A stretch of 13,411 nucleotides of DNA from CAYRJA01 sp964424455 (GTDB taxonomy: Bacteria; Bacteroidota; Bacteroidia; Chitinophagales; UBA10324). Shown here in pieces: positions 1 to 7,579 of the stretch; position 1 is the first letter of the stretch; every line of letters begins with the position of its first letter. The notes under the pieces are model-generated. The model made no database searches and was not told the origin of the DNA. It was given only the letters and a program-made list of their open reading frames with translations. The stretch spans positions 1 through 13,411 of the forward strand of contig CAYRJA010000089.1 in NCBI GenBank assembly GCA_964424455.1, given 5' to 3'. Made by a program: the position numbers and the translations under genes.

Positions 1-174
1 AACAACCCTTTATTGTGGTTGATTCATAGTTCTAATGAACTTTTTGGGTTAATTTTATTATTTGACATGATTGATACCTTATTTAGAATCGGTACAAATA
101 TAAAAGATGTTCGTTGGTTAGTAGCCAGAAAAATCAAAAATTCTTTAGCTTTAAAAATTATGTTAAGAAAATAA
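1..174 (+). CDS. C-terminal fragment of an unidentified protein (5' end outside the window)
   Basis: Frame 1 is open from the window edge to a TAA at 172-174, giving the last 57 residues of a protein. The fragment is rich in Leu/Ile, with a hydrophobic run around residues 14-24 (ELFGLILLFDMID), and ends in a basic tail (ARKIKNSLALKIMLRK). I do not recognise the family. A basic amphipathic tail like this occurs in many glycosyltransferases and membrane-associated enzymes, but that is only a loose resemblance. The 228-nt gap to the next gene on the same strand and the hairpin-forming sequence downstream suggest it is the end of a separate transcription unit. It could also be a chance open frame. 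Confidence 0.45.
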   Translation, partial: NNPLLWLIHSSNELFGLILLFDMIDTLFRIGTNIKDVRWLVARKIKNSLALKIMLRK

Positions 175-196
175 GCTGTAATACTCCTATGAACTA

Positions 197-223
197 CGCT
201 CATATGAAGTTATGTAATGAGCG
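197..223. repeat. Inverted repeat downstream of the first gene fragment
   Basis: CGCTCAT at 197-203 is perfectly complementary to ATGAGCG at 217-223, with a 13-nt loop. It lies 22 nt after the stop of the left-edge gene. No T-run follows, so it is not a convincing intrinsic terminator. It may be a transcript-end hairpin or chance. Confidence 0.25.
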
Positions 224-402
224 AGAGACGATATGTGATAGAGCAATAAAATGTAGAAAGTTTCTTTCAATAGGAAAGAATTGAACAATTGCATTAACGC
301 TTTCAGACCTTTTGTCTTGAAACTTGTTCGCCTAAAGAAAATATGTCAGCATATTCCCTATGGAATATCATTTGATTCGATAGGAACAAAAAACAAAAAG
401 CA

Positions 403-843
403 ATGACCTACTTAAAATTAAAGTCCGACAAATTTCCGGCGCCCAGAGTATTCAGTGATTACTTTGAGGATTTCTTAGGTAAAGATTTCCCCTTTACAAC
501 ACCGGCATTCAGCAAGATGCCTCCTGTAAACATTTCTGAAAGTAAAGATCAGTATGTAATGGAGTTTTCTGTTCCCGGCAGAAACAAAGCAGATTTCAAA
601 CTGAATGTTGATGGCAATCTGCTTGAGATTTCTTCTGAAACCAAAGAGGAAAAAATTGACAAAGAAGAAAATTATACTCGTAGAGAGTTCAGCCATTCAT
701 CGTTCAGCCGCAGTTTTACTTTACCTGAAACTGTAAATATGGAAAGCATAAAAGCTGAATATACTGATGGAATTCTGCGTGTGATTCTTCCTAAGAAAGA
801 AGAGGTAAAAACAAAAGGACCAAAAGAGATTTCTGTTTCATAA
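403..843 (+). CDS. Small heat-shock protein, Hsp20/alpha-crystallin family
   Basis: An ATP-independent holdase chaperone that forms cytoplasmic oligomers and binds unfolding proteins. The 146-residue length is normal for bacterial class A/B small heat-shock proteins. The alpha-crystallin domain covers about residues 42-132. It contains the PGRNKADF strand region and the family signature A-x(3)-DGILRVILPKK at about 118-132. The tail carries the I-x-V anchor (ISV, residues 143-145) that docks neighbouring subunits. The N-terminal arm is Phe-rich (residues 11-36), as expected for substrate contact. It stands alone, with 228 nt upstream and its own terminator 25 nt downstream. I saw no clear CIRCE-type repeat or exact Bacteroidota -7 box upstream, so its heat regulation cannot be read from the sequence. 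The ATG at 403 follows an A-rich leader with no Shine-Dalgarno, as is usual in this phylum. Confidence 0.95.
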   Translation: MTYLKLKSDKFPAPRVFSDYFEDFLGKDFPFTTPAFSKMPPVNISESKDQYVMEFSVPGRNKADFKLNVDGNLLEISSETKEEKIDKEENYTRREFSHSSFSRSFTLPETVNMESIKAEYTDGILRVILPKKEEVKTKGPKEISVS

Positions 844-866
844 TTGGTTTAGAGTTGGTTGAGTTT

Positions 867-900
867 AAAGCGCCCTGCAAAGTCGGGGCGCTTTTTATTT
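867..900 (+). terminator. Intrinsic terminator of the hsp20 gene
   Basis: A perfect 9-bp stem (AAAGCGCCC 867-875 with GGGCGCTTT 886-894) with a 10-nt loop is followed by a T-rich run. It begins 24 nt after the hsp20 stop. The opposite strand has only a weak T-run, so it mainly serves the plus strand. Confidence 0.9.
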
Positions 901-1006
901 CAGCATTGTACAATCAAATAAAATTTTATGAGTGCAGAGAAGAACCTGTTCATCTTTACTGCAAAATTAAGATGTATTGGGATTCTCCTTTGAATAGTAA
1001 GTTTTT

Positions 1007-1333
1007 TTACTGCGATACTGACTTCAACCCAACGATTGAACCAATAAGTGTTACAAGAAAAAATACTCTCCAGAAATTTGCAGGATCTTTAAAAATAAAT
1101 ATTCCGATTAGAGCAGTTCCTGCAGCGCCGATTCCTGTCCATACGGCATAAGCAGTTCCTATGGGAAGTTGCTGTATAGCTTTTAATAATAAAACCATGC
1201 TGATAGTTATTGCTATGGCAAATCCTGCATACCACCAATAAACAGCGCTGCCAGTTGCTTCTCTTGCTTTGCCTAAACAAAAGGTAAAAGCAACTTCAAA
1301 TATCCCTGCTGTGATTAATATAAGCCAGTTCAT
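1007..1333 (-). CDS. Small multidrug resistance (SMR) family transporter, SugE/Gdx-like
   Basis: A 108-residue protein with four predicted membrane helices, the standard SMR size. SMR proteins work as antiparallel dimers that exchange protons for small cations; the SugE/Gdx branch exports guanidinium. The essential membrane Glu is at position 13 in the helix-1 motif AGIFEVAF. The strongly conserved loop GTAYAVWTGIGAAG follows at about 58-71, and the tail segment KDPANFWR leads into helix 4. The GTAYAVWTGIG wording resembles SugE/Gdx. However, the residue three after Glu13 is Phe, where E. coli SugE has Trp, so substrate assignment is uncertain. The gene is monocistronic and converges on hsp20. 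A -7-like sequence lies just upstream. Confidence 0.9.
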   Translation of the reverse strand: MNWLILITAGIFEVAFTFCLGKAREATGSAVYWWYAGFAIAITISMVLLLKAIQQLPIGTAYAVWTGIGAAGTALIGIFIFKDPANFWRVFFLVTLIGSIVGLKSVSQ

Positions 1334-1349
1334 TTTTTTGATTTGTAAT

Positions 1350-1357
1350 CAAAAGTA
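1350..1357 (-). promoter_or_regulatory. Possible -7 element of the SMR gene
   Basis: On the minus strand this reads TACTTTTG, an exact fit to the Bacteroidota -7 consensus TAnnTTTG. It sits 16 nt before the ATG, implying a leader of only about 10 nt. No TTG is found at the right distance for a -33 box, so support is partial. Confidence 0.3.
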
Positions 1358-1401
1358 ATTTATTAAATCTCTAATTCCGGACTTTGAATGAAAGTGGTTA
1401 C

Positions 1402-1487
1402 TGTTATGCTGACGAAGAAAGAATCTTATTGTTTAATGTTGAGATCCCTCACTGCGTTCGGGATGACAGAAAAAAAGGGATGACAGA
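1402..1487. repeat. Interspersed intergenic repeat (GTCATCCCGAACGCAGTGAGGGATC type)
   Basis: Between the SMR gene and the tRNA is a sequence whose minus strand reads TCATCCCGAACGCAGTGAGG followed by GATCTC. It is preceded on the plus strand by TGCTGACGAAGAAAGAATC. Phrases of this kind (hairpin-forming 'GTCATCCC...GGGATCTC' with 'GCTGACGAAG') recur in intergenic DNA of many bacterial genomes; this is from memory, not a search. ATCCC (1444-1448) can pair with GGGAT (1460-1464). GGGATGACAGA is directly repeated at 1460-1470 and 1477-1487, suggesting a partial duplication of one end. Confidence 0.5.
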
Positions 1488-1536
1488 TGTTACAGTTCTC
1501 CTTGTTACAAAAGAAGATATATTGTTCTTATTATAG

Positions 1537-1609
1537 AGCGGGAGACGAGACTCGAACCCGCGACCCCAACCTTGGCAAGGTTGTGCTCTACCAACTGAGC
1601 TACTCCCGC
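1537..1609 (-). tRNA. tRNA-Gly, anticodon GCC
   Basis: Read on the minus strand from 1609, all cloverleaf parts are present. The acceptor stem GCGGGAG pairs with CTCCCGC. The D arm is TAGCTCAGTTGGTAGAGCA. The anticodon arm is CAACC-TTGCCAA-GGTTG, with GCC at the centre. The T arm is GCGGG-TTCGAGT-CTCGT. The discriminator base is U at 1537, and 3' CCA is not encoded. The length is 73 nt, as expected. GCC reads the GGC/GGU glycine codons. Confidence 0.97.
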
Positions 1610-1673
1610 TTATAAATTTTACTTCAATATATTTAAGAACACTTCTGCTTTATGCAGTTCAAAAATTGCAGCG

Positions 1674-1702
1674 CAAATATAAATAAGGAATGCAATTTTC
1701 AA
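1674..1702 (-). promoter_or_regulatory. Promoter of tRNA-Gly, Bacteroidota type
   Basis: On the minus strand, TTG (1702-1700) is followed after 18 nt by TATATTTG (1681-1674). The second element matches TAnnTTTG exactly, and the spacing is right for the primary sigma factor of this phylum. The predicted transcript start is near 1667, about 58 nt before the tRNA 5' end. Confidence 0.6.
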
Positions 1703-1773
1703 TGTTCAATATCCATTTATCAGATTTTTATTTTTAGAGTGAAATTAAATGATGCAATGGAAAACAACTTTCT

Positions 1774-1799
1774 AAATTAAAAACTTAAATCCGGTTAAG
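1774..1799 (-). terminator. Weak terminator candidate after mutS
   Basis: On the minus strand, CTTAA-CCGGAT-TTAAG (1799-1784) is followed at once by TTTTTAATTT. The stem is only 5 bp and AT-rich, so efficiency is doubtful. Its position, a few bases after the mutS stop, fits. Confidence 0.35.
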
Positions 1800-1803
1800 G
1801 CGA

Positions 1804-4413
1804 TTACTCCTTCACCAGCTTTTGTATCTCATTCAACTTTAGCAGCGCTTCCACCGGTGATAAAGTGTTGATATCAATATTAAGCAGCATTTCACTTATA
1901 CGCTGCAACTGTGGATCATCTACCTGAAATATATTGAGTTGGAAATCTTTACTTCCTGATTTTTTTATTACTTGAGATAACTCTTTTCCTAACACATTTT
2001 GCTCCATCTCTGCGAGTATTTCATTTGCCCGATTTATCACCTGCTGAGGAATGCCCGCCATCTTTGCTACATGAATACCGAATGAGTGCTGACTGCCGCC
2101 CGGTTTCAGTTTACGCATAAAAATCACTTTGTTGCCGGCTTCTTTTACAGAAACATTGTAGTTTTTTATGCGTGAAAATTTTTCTGCCAGTTCATTCAGT
2201 TCGTGATAATGTGTGGCGAATAATGTCTTTGGTCTTGCTTTGCCGTTGTTGTGCAGAAATTCCGCAATAGACCATGCGATGGAAATACCATCGTAAGTAC
2301 TTGTACCTCTGCCGATTTCATCCAGCAGGATTAAACTACGGTTGGAAATGTTATTCAGGATACTTGCTGTTTCGCTCATCTCCACCATAAAAGTGGATTC
2401 GCCTGAAGAAAGATTATCCGAAGCGCCAACACGGGTAAATATTTTATCAACGATACCTATTTGGGCAGAGGATGCTGGAACAAAACTACCCATCTGAGTC
2501 ATCAGTGTAATAAGAGCTGTCTGGCGGATGAGTGCAGATTTCCCTGCCATATTAGGTCCTGTGATAATAATTATTTGCTGCGTTTCATTATCGAGAAAAA
2601 TATCATTAGGAACATATTGCTCACCTAAAGGAAGCTGTTGTTCAATCACCGGATGACGGCCGTCTTTAATGTCAAGAATAAAACGGTCATTCAACTGCGG
2701 ACGGTGATAGTTGTATTTCACTGCATTACCGGCAAATGAAAGAAGGCAATCCAGACGGGCTGCAACTGAGGCATTCAACTGAATGGTCTGAATATAATCC
2801 TGCAACTGCGACACTAACTGTTCAAATAGTTTTAATTCAATCTGTAGGATTTTTTCTTCTGCCCCTATGATTTTCTCCTCGTAATCTTTCAGTTCCGCTG
2901 TTACATACCGTTCTGCATTCACTAAGGTCTGTTTGCGAATCCATTCGCCGGGCACTTTGTGTTTGTGTGCATTCGTCACTTCAAGATAATATCCGAATAC
3001 ATTGTTGAAAGAAATCTTGAGTGAAGAGATTCCGGTACGCTCACTTTCTGTTTTCTGAATCTGTAACAGATAATCTTTTCCTGAATGAGCAATGCTGCAC
3101 AGTTCATCTATTTCAGGTGAAACACCTTGTTTGATAAAACCACCCTTTATAGCCAATGCAGGCGCTTCTTCTGAAATTTCTTTTTCAATTTTTTCTCTGA
3201 TGAGTAAACAGGGATTAAGTTGCTCTGCCATCAGTTTCAACGACTCTGATGGCTGCTGTGACAATAAATTCTGCAGTTGGCCTATGGCAACAAGAGAGCG
3301 TTTCAACTGTAACACCTCTCGCGGACTGATTTTCCCCAGCGGAACTTTTGCAATCAGCCGCTCCATGTCGCCCATTTGTTTAATGAGTTGTGTAAATTGT
3401 TTTGCCGCTTCTGTTTCTTTAATTAATTGCTCCACTATGTCCATCCGCTCTTCTATCGGTTGAATATCTTTGAGGGGCAGCACTATCCATTTCCGCATCA
3501 GGCGGGATCCCATCGGGGAAACGGTTCCATCTATAACATTCAGCAGCGATTTGCCGGTTTCATGTGAAGGATACAGAATCTCCAGATTGCGGATGGTAAA
3601 TTTGTCGAGCCAGACATACTTGTCTTCTTCAATTCTTGAAATAGAAGTGATGTGTCCGATATTCGGATGTTCTGTATCTGACAAGTACTGGATAGCTGCA
3701 CCACACGCTATTACCGCCGCTTTCATTTCTTCTATCCCGAATCCTTTAAGTGATTGCACTTCAAACTGTTTTTGTAGCAGTTCGCGTGCAAACTCTTCAG
3801 TAAAAATCCAGTCGTCCAATGCATAAGTGTAGAACTTGCTGCCGAACTGACTGATGAAATCTTTCTTCCTGCTTTTTTGAAAAATAATTTCTGAAGGTTT
3901 CAGTGACTGTAACAGCTTATCAATATAACCGGCGCTGCCCTGAGCAGCATAAAATTCTCCGGTAGAAATATCAAGAAATGATGCTCCGTAAATTTCTTTC
4001 TCTTCGTAGAGGGCACACAAAAAGTTATTGGTCTTGTGGTCGAGCAGGCGGTCATTATCTGTAACACCGGGAGTTATCAATTCTGTAACACCTCGTTTGA
4101 CAATTGTTTTTGTGGTTTTGGGATCTTCCAACTGGTCGCAAATGGCTACGCGGTATCCTGCACGAACGAGTTTGGGCAGATAAGTATCTAACGCATGATG
4201 AGGAAAACCGGCAAGATCAATATAAGCGGCAGCGCCATTTGCCCGCTTTGTCAAAACAATACCCAGTACTTTTGAAGTGATGACTGCATCGCTATCGAAA
4301 GTTTCATAAAAATCGCCTACACGAAACAGCAGAATGGCATCCGGATATTTTGTTTTAATCCGTTTGTATTGTGCCATTAACGGCGTTTCCTTAACTTCTT
4401 TTACCTTGTTCAC
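1804..4413 (-). CDS. mutS: DNA mismatch repair ATPase MutS
   Basis: MutS recognises base mismatches and small loops in the cytoplasm and recruits MutL to start repair. Numbering from the upstream TTG at 4431, the mismatch-reading motif GDFYETF is at about 39-45 (Phe41, Glu43). Connector, lever and clamp domains follow. The ATPase has the Walker A GPNMAGKSALIRQ, the ABC-like signature region SSGESTFMVEM, Walker B LILLDEIGRGTSTYDG, and the ATHYHEL switch. A helix-turn-helix dimer region and a C-terminal tail end at LVKE. About 869 residues is a normal length. The start is uncertain. There is no in-frame ATG before the conserved TPLMAQY block. TTG at 4431 lies inside the predicted -7 box, so I prefer GTG at 4413; ATG at 4377 would remove TPLM. 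The gene stands alone and is divergent from the 4541 gene. Confidence 0.97.
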   Translation of the reverse strand: MNKVKEVKETPLMAQYKRIKTKYPDAILLFRVGDFYETFDSDAVITSKVLGIVLTKRANGAAAYIDLAGFPHHALDTYLPKLVRAGYRVAICDQLEDPKTTKTIVKRGVTELITPGVTDNDRLLDHKTNNFLCALYEEKEIYGASFLDISTGEFYAAQGSAGYIDKLLQSLKPSEIIFQKSRKKDFISQFGSKFYTYALDDWIFTEEFARELLQKQFEVQSLKGFGIEEMKAAVIACGAAIQYLSDTEHPNIGHITSISRIEEDKYVWLDKFTIRNLEILYPSHETGKSLLNVIDGTVSPMGSRLMRKWIVLPLKDIQPIEERMDIVEQLIKETEAAKQFTQLIKQMGDMERLIAKVPLGKISPREVLQLKRSLVAIGQLQNLLSQQPSESLKLMAEQLNPCLLIREKIEKEISEEAPALAIKGGFIKQGVSPEIDELCSIAHSGKDYLLQIQKTESERTGISSLKISFNNVFGYYLEVTNAHKHKVPGEWIRKQTLVNAERYVTAELKDYEEKIIGAEEKILQIELKLFEQLVSQLQDYIQTIQLNASVAARLDCLLSFAGNAVKYNYHRPQLNDRFILDIKDGRHPVIEQQLPLGEQYVPNDIFLDNETQQIIIITGPNMAGKSALIRQTALITLMTQMGSFVPASSAQIGIVDKIFTRVGASDNLSSGESTFMVEMSETASILNNISNRSLILLDEIGRGTSTYDGISIAWSIAEFLHNNGKARPKTLFATHYHELNELAEKFSRIKNYNVSVKEAGNKVIFMRKLKPGGSQHSFGIHVAKMAGIPQQVINRANEILAEMEQNVLGKELSQVIKKSGSKDFQLNIFQVDDPQLQRISEMLLNIDINTLSPVEALLKLNEIQKLVKE

Positions 4414-4428
4414 GGGTTTTGAATGCAA

Positions 4429-4459
4429 CAAACATAAAAGTTTGGGATAGGTTTCGCAA
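4429..4459 (-). promoter_or_regulatory. Likely mutS promoter
   Basis: On the minus strand, TTG (4459-4457) is followed after 20 nt by TATGTTTG (4436-4429), an exact TAnnTTTG match. The predicted transcript start is near 4422. This excludes a start codon at 4431 and leaves a roughly 10-nt leader before GTG 4413. Confidence 0.5.
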
Positions 4460-4540
4460 TTTTTTTGGAACTTGCTGCCGGATTAAATTAACGAATCAAA
4501 TAATTTGTAAAACTTTTGAATAATTGAGTCGTAGGAAGCG

Positions 4541-6235
4541 ATGAATTCAATGAATTTTACAAAAAAACAAAACACTGAGTTCGTAAATATGAAATTACGT
4601 CAGCTTCTTATGCCAAGAGTTAGCCAAAAACTTAAACTGAGAAATCGTCAGTTAATATTGGTCGGAGGATTATTCATTGGGTTAATAGTAGGAATTGTTG
4701 CTTTCATCTTTAATTTGTCAAAGCCGGACAGTTCGCTGGCAGAGAATGTCAGAACAGATTCGTTCCGTTCTTTTCAGGGAATGAACTTCCAGAAGATTGT
4801 ACGATTGTCTGATGGAAATTTTGTTGCCTCTGATGGTGCGAGTTTTATAAAAATGGATTCAATTGGATCGGTGATATGGTCTAAAACTGTAACAGTTCCG
4901 TATTCTATGCTGATTACCGGCTTGTCACAAACCAATGATGGAGAGATAGTAGCTGTTTGCCAAAGCAGCGATACATCCAATTACAAGATTGGAGTTATCC
5001 GGTTGACTAAAAACGGAGGGCTTCGCTGGTTTAGAATCTTTTCTGCCAAAGGGTCTGATTTTGCTTACGGAATTATGGCTGATAACGATAATGGAGTAGT
5101 GCTTACCGGAGGCGGTTGTAATATTTCACACTTTATCATGAAGATTGATGCAGATGGTAATGCCAACTGGATGAAAGATTTTGCAATTGCAAATACTACA
5201 GGGTCAGCTTACAAAATCCTGACAGAAGATAATGGCAATATGCTGATAGCCGGAAGAATCACTTCTCACGGCAACCATTCCATTTCACTGATGATGACGG
5301 ATGAGTTTGGTAATTTCCTTTGGGGAAAACAAATTGCGGACCAACAGTTGCCGGTAGTAAAGTCAATCATTAAAACAACAGACGGAAACTACATACTTGC
5401 CGGAGTATATATTTCTCAGGCAGGAGCGCCGACACTTAATCCTTTTATGATTAAAACAGACCCGAAAGGAAATGTAATATGGTTTCGCAGGATAGGCAAT
5501 GCCGGTTATGAGTCCATCAATGACCTTGCTGCCACTCCGGATGGCGGAGCAATAGCTGTTGGAAATATTTATTTAGATGAAGCTGAAAATGTAAATGCGC
5601 TCATCTTCCGTATGGATGCACAGGGAAATCTGCTCTGGCAGAAAACGGCGGGTAATTCAGATTTCAATGGTGCAGGTTACGATGATGCTTACAGTATATG
5701 CAGAAATTCGTCAAACAATTACTGTGTCATTGGAATGGCTTATTGGGCTTTCCTCAGTAAGATGGATGAAAACGGAATTGGTTTTTGTCATGAGACTCCT
5801 GTTACACTTGCAGCAGAGAATGTAAATGCCCAATCGTCAAATGCAGTTTATCTGCAAGTGCCAGGCGATGCTTTTACTGGAGAAACAATTCCTGCGACTG
5901 TTCAGAATATGTATGCAGCCATTCCGAACTCCTGCTCCGCAACACAGATATCCACTTCAACAAATGATATAAATGGATTTGAAAAATCAGAAGTGATGCT
6001 ATTCCCGAATCCTAATGATGGAAACTTTAATGTAAATTATACTCTTCCTGAAAACTCGAAAGGGCAGATAATCATTTTTGATCTTTCAGGAAAACAGGTA
6101 ACTGCTTACGATTTACCTTCATTCACACATTCTGTTTCTATACACCAGAATGATCTTACTTCGGGAATTTATTTATATAAAGTGATGGGCGGAGAAAAGG
6201 TGCTGGCTCAGGACAAATTTGTAGTAGCGAAATAA
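4541..6235 (+). CDS. Secreted beta-repeat (propeller-like) protein with type IX secretion C-terminal sorting domain
   Basis: A 564-residue cell-surface or secreted protein of unknown ligand. A basic N-terminus leads to one hydrophobic helix (about residues 37-59). Then come repeated units of about 45-60 residues with the pattern DGG/N-x(3)-AG ... IKxDxxGNxxWxK, for example IKTDPKGNVIWFRRIG and FRMDAQGNLLWQKTAG. This is typical of beta-propeller-like repeats in surface proteins. Residues 482-564 form a type A Por-secretion sorting domain: LFPNPNDGNFNV, then IIIFDLSGKQV, then LTSGIYLYKV and a basic end. Known substrates cross the inner membrane by Sec and lose this tail at the T9SS translocon. 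With the ATG at 4541 (AGGAA 3 nt upstream) the n-region is unusually long. Met24 (4610) would give a classical signal peptide. It converges on DUF58 with a 2-nt gap. Confidence 0.85.
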   Translation: MNSMNFTKKQNTEFVNMKLRQLLMPRVSQKLKLRNRQLILVGGLFIGLIVGIVAFIFNLSKPDSSLAENVRTDSFRSFQGMNFQKIVRLSDGNFVASDGASFIKMDSIGSVIWSKTVTVPYSMLITGLSQTNDGEIVAVCQSSDTSNYKIGVIRLTKNGGLRWFRIFSAKGSDFAYGIMADNDNGVVLTGGGCNISHFIMKIDADGNANWMKDFAIANTTGSAYKILTEDNGNMLIAGRITSHGNHSISLMMTDEFGNFLWGKQIADQQLPVVKSIIKTTDGNYILAGVYISQAGAPTLNPFMIKTDPKGNVIWFRRIGNAGYESINDLAATPDGGAIAVGNIYLDEAENVNALIFRMDAQGNLLWQKTAGNSDFNGAGYDDAYSICRNSSNNYCVIGMAYWAFLSKMDENGIGFCHETPVTLAAENVNAQSSNAVYLQVPGDAFTGETIPATVQNMYAAIPNSCSATQISTSTNDINGFEKSEVMLFPNPNDGNFNVNYTLPENSKGQIIIFDLSGKQVTAYDLPSFTHSVSIHQNDLTSGIYLYKVMGGEKVLAQDKFVVAK

Positions 6236-6237
6236 CG

Positions 6238-7185
6238 CTATTGCATCCGGGTTCGCTTCACTAAATAAGGAGTGAGTATCTGACTGAATCCGAGATTGAT
6301 ATCTGCTTCCACTAAATCAATTTTATACTGACCACAACGCAGCTTAATCTGATGAAATAGTTTTTTCATCTGTGCAGTGTAAGTGTCTTTCACCTGCGAA
6401 GGTTGCAGCTTCAGTTTCTCGCCTGTTTCCATATCTACAAACTGATAAGGACGGTTGCTGAACTGAAAATCAAATTCTTTCTTTTTATCGGTAACATGAA
6501 ATAGTATAACCTCATGTTTAATGTGCCGGAGATGCTGAAGAGCTGAAAAAAGATTTTCAATTTCGTCTCCTGTACCGGTAATGTTTTCCAGCATATCACT
6601 GAAGATAATAACGAGCGAACGTTTATGAATGCTTTCTGCAATCCGGTGAAGCGATTCAGCGGCTGAGGTTTTTTTCTTTTCACCGGAAAACTGTAACAGT
6701 TTTTCTAAGTAGGAGAGGAGCAACCTGTGATGTATGGAAGTGCTCCGTTCCAATGTATGCAAATCAATCTTATCAGAAAATAAAGTCAACCCAAAGGCAT
6801 CGCGTTGTTTTTTCAGCAGTTGGAATAATGAAGCAGCGGCAAGTGCAGAGAACTGAATCTTACTCAAGATTTTTCGTTCGTTACACTCCTTTTCATCAGG
6901 ATAAAACATGCTGGATGAACCATCCATCACCACATGGCATCGGAGATTGGTTTCTTCTTCGTATTTCTTTACAAACATTTTATCTGTCCGCGCCAATACT
7001 TTCCAATCAAGGTTACGCAAACCTTCTCCTGGATTGTATTGCCGGTGTTCGGCAAATTCAACAGAGAATCCGTGAAAAGGGCTTTTGTGCAAGCCGATGA
7101 TAAATCCTTCCACCACTTGTTTTGCCAGCAGTTCCAGATTGCCGATATGGCTGATTTCAGTAGAGTTGAGAAAATCCGTTTTCAT
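6238..7185 (-). CDS. DUF58 family protein with von Willebrand A-like domain
   Basis: A 315-residue soluble DUF58 protein. The hallmark N-terminal block HSPFHGFSVEFAEHRQYNPGEGLRNLDWKVLART (here with K for the first H-S context) lies at about 33-67. The vWA-like part has a complete metal-site pattern: Asp88-x-Ser90-x-Ser92 (DGSSSM), a plausible Thr173, and Asp197 (IIFSDML). Family members usually sit beside a MoxR AAA+ ATPase and membrane vWA proteins and are thought to help assemble or activate envelope complexes. None of those partners is within this window, so this looks like an isolated copy, unless they lie elsewhere. It ends 2 nt from the stop of the convergent gene, with no terminator between them. 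The ATG at 7185 has no obvious Shine-Dalgarno. Confidence 0.88.
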   Translation of the reverse strand: MKTDFLNSTEISHIGNLELLAKQVVEGFIIGLHKSPFHGFSVEFAEHRQYNPGEGLRNLDWKVLARTDKMFVKKYEEETNLRCHVVMDGSSSMFYPDEKECNERKILSKIQFSALAAASLFQLLKKQRDAFGLTLFSDKIDLHTLERSTSIHHRLLLSYLEKLLQFSGEKKKTSAAESLHRIAESIHKRSLVIIFSDMLENITGTGDEIENLFSALQHLRHIKHEVILFHVTDKKKEFDFQFSNRPYQFVDMETGEKLKLQPSQVKDTYTAQMKKLFHQIKLRCGQYKIDLVEADINLGFSQILTPYLVKRTRMQ

Positions 7186-7377
7186 TTTGTGAGAGGTTAA
7201 AGATAAAGTGTTTTCACTGAAAGAATTTGTATCAGGGTTATTATTTGTGGTTACACAGCAATCAGCATCTCACTTCTCTGCCGTAATACATACAAAACCA
7301 TTAGTGATATTGTAATAAAGTCAGAGGAATAAAATTTTAATCCAATTTTCTAAGTGTTACAGTTTAGAAAAGGTTAT

Positions 7378-7411
7378 AAAAAACTAAGGGACGGCTTGTT
7401 TACCGTCCCTT
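7378..7411 (-). terminator. Strong intrinsic terminator of the Lys/Ala-rich small gene
   Basis: On the minus strand a perfect 9-bp stem (AAGGGACGG / CCGTCCCTT, 7411-7403 with 7394-7386) with an 8-nt loop is followed by AG and six T. It begins 23 nt after the stop of the 21-codon gene and nothing else reads into it, which supports that gene being expressed. Confidence 0.88.
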
Positions 7412-7434
7412 GAGTTCTTGAAAGAAGTTGAAAG

Positions 7435-7500
7435 TTATTTCTTCTTCTTTGCTGCTTTCTTGGCTTTGCCTTTTTTAGCAGCTTTCTTTTTTGTAGCCAT
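7435..7500 (-). CDS. 21-residue Lys/Ala-rich (histone H1 tail-like) basic peptide
   Basis: ATG at 7500 and TAA at 7435 give 21 residues: 12 Lys, 6 Ala, and one each of Met, Thr and Gly. It starts MATKKKAAKKGK and ends AAKKKK. This is the composition of histone H1/Hc1-like C-terminal tails, which bind nucleic acid or neutralise charge. Short peptides of this kind occur in Bacteroidota annotation, often missed because of size. The coding sequence uses mixed synonymous codons (AAA and AAG, GCT/GCC/GCA) and is not a simple repeat. A strong terminator follows after 23 nt, and a TTTG-N18-TACATTTT promoter-like sequence lies about 50 nt upstream. No globular domain is possible. A role in nucleoid or RNA binding is inference from charge alone. 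Confidence 0.7.
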   Translation of the reverse strand: MATKKKAAKKGKAKKAAKKKK

Positions 7501-7549
7501 AGTTAATTGATTTTTGTTGAGTCAATATTAATTCTAATTACTTGTTTGT

Positions 7550-7579
7550 AAAATGTATTATCTCTTTGTTGTTCACAAA
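7550..7579 (-). promoter_or_regulatory. Probable promoter of the Lys/Ala-rich peptide gene
   Basis: On the minus strand, TTTG (7579-7576) is followed after 18 nt by TACATTTT (7557-7550), one base off TAnnTTTG. The spacing equals that of the tRNA-Gly promoter in this window. The predicted start is near 7543, giving a leader of about 43 nt. Confidence 0.45.

Noticed and set aside
262..280. TTCTTTC-AATAG-GAAAGAA hairpin upstream of hsp20
   Set aside because: A short AT-rich stem with no T-run, and not a CIRCE-type repeat; likely chance in AT-rich DNA.
366..374. TATCATTTG as the hsp20 -7 box
   Set aside because: One base too long for TAnnTTTG, and no -33 TTG at the right distance.
855..1151. 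98-codon plus-strand open frame
   Set aside because: It runs through the hsp20 terminator and lies antisense to the SMR gene; its composition has no family resemblance.
3092..3826. Plus-strand open frames inside mutS
   Set aside because: Antisense shadows of well-conserved mutS coding sequence.
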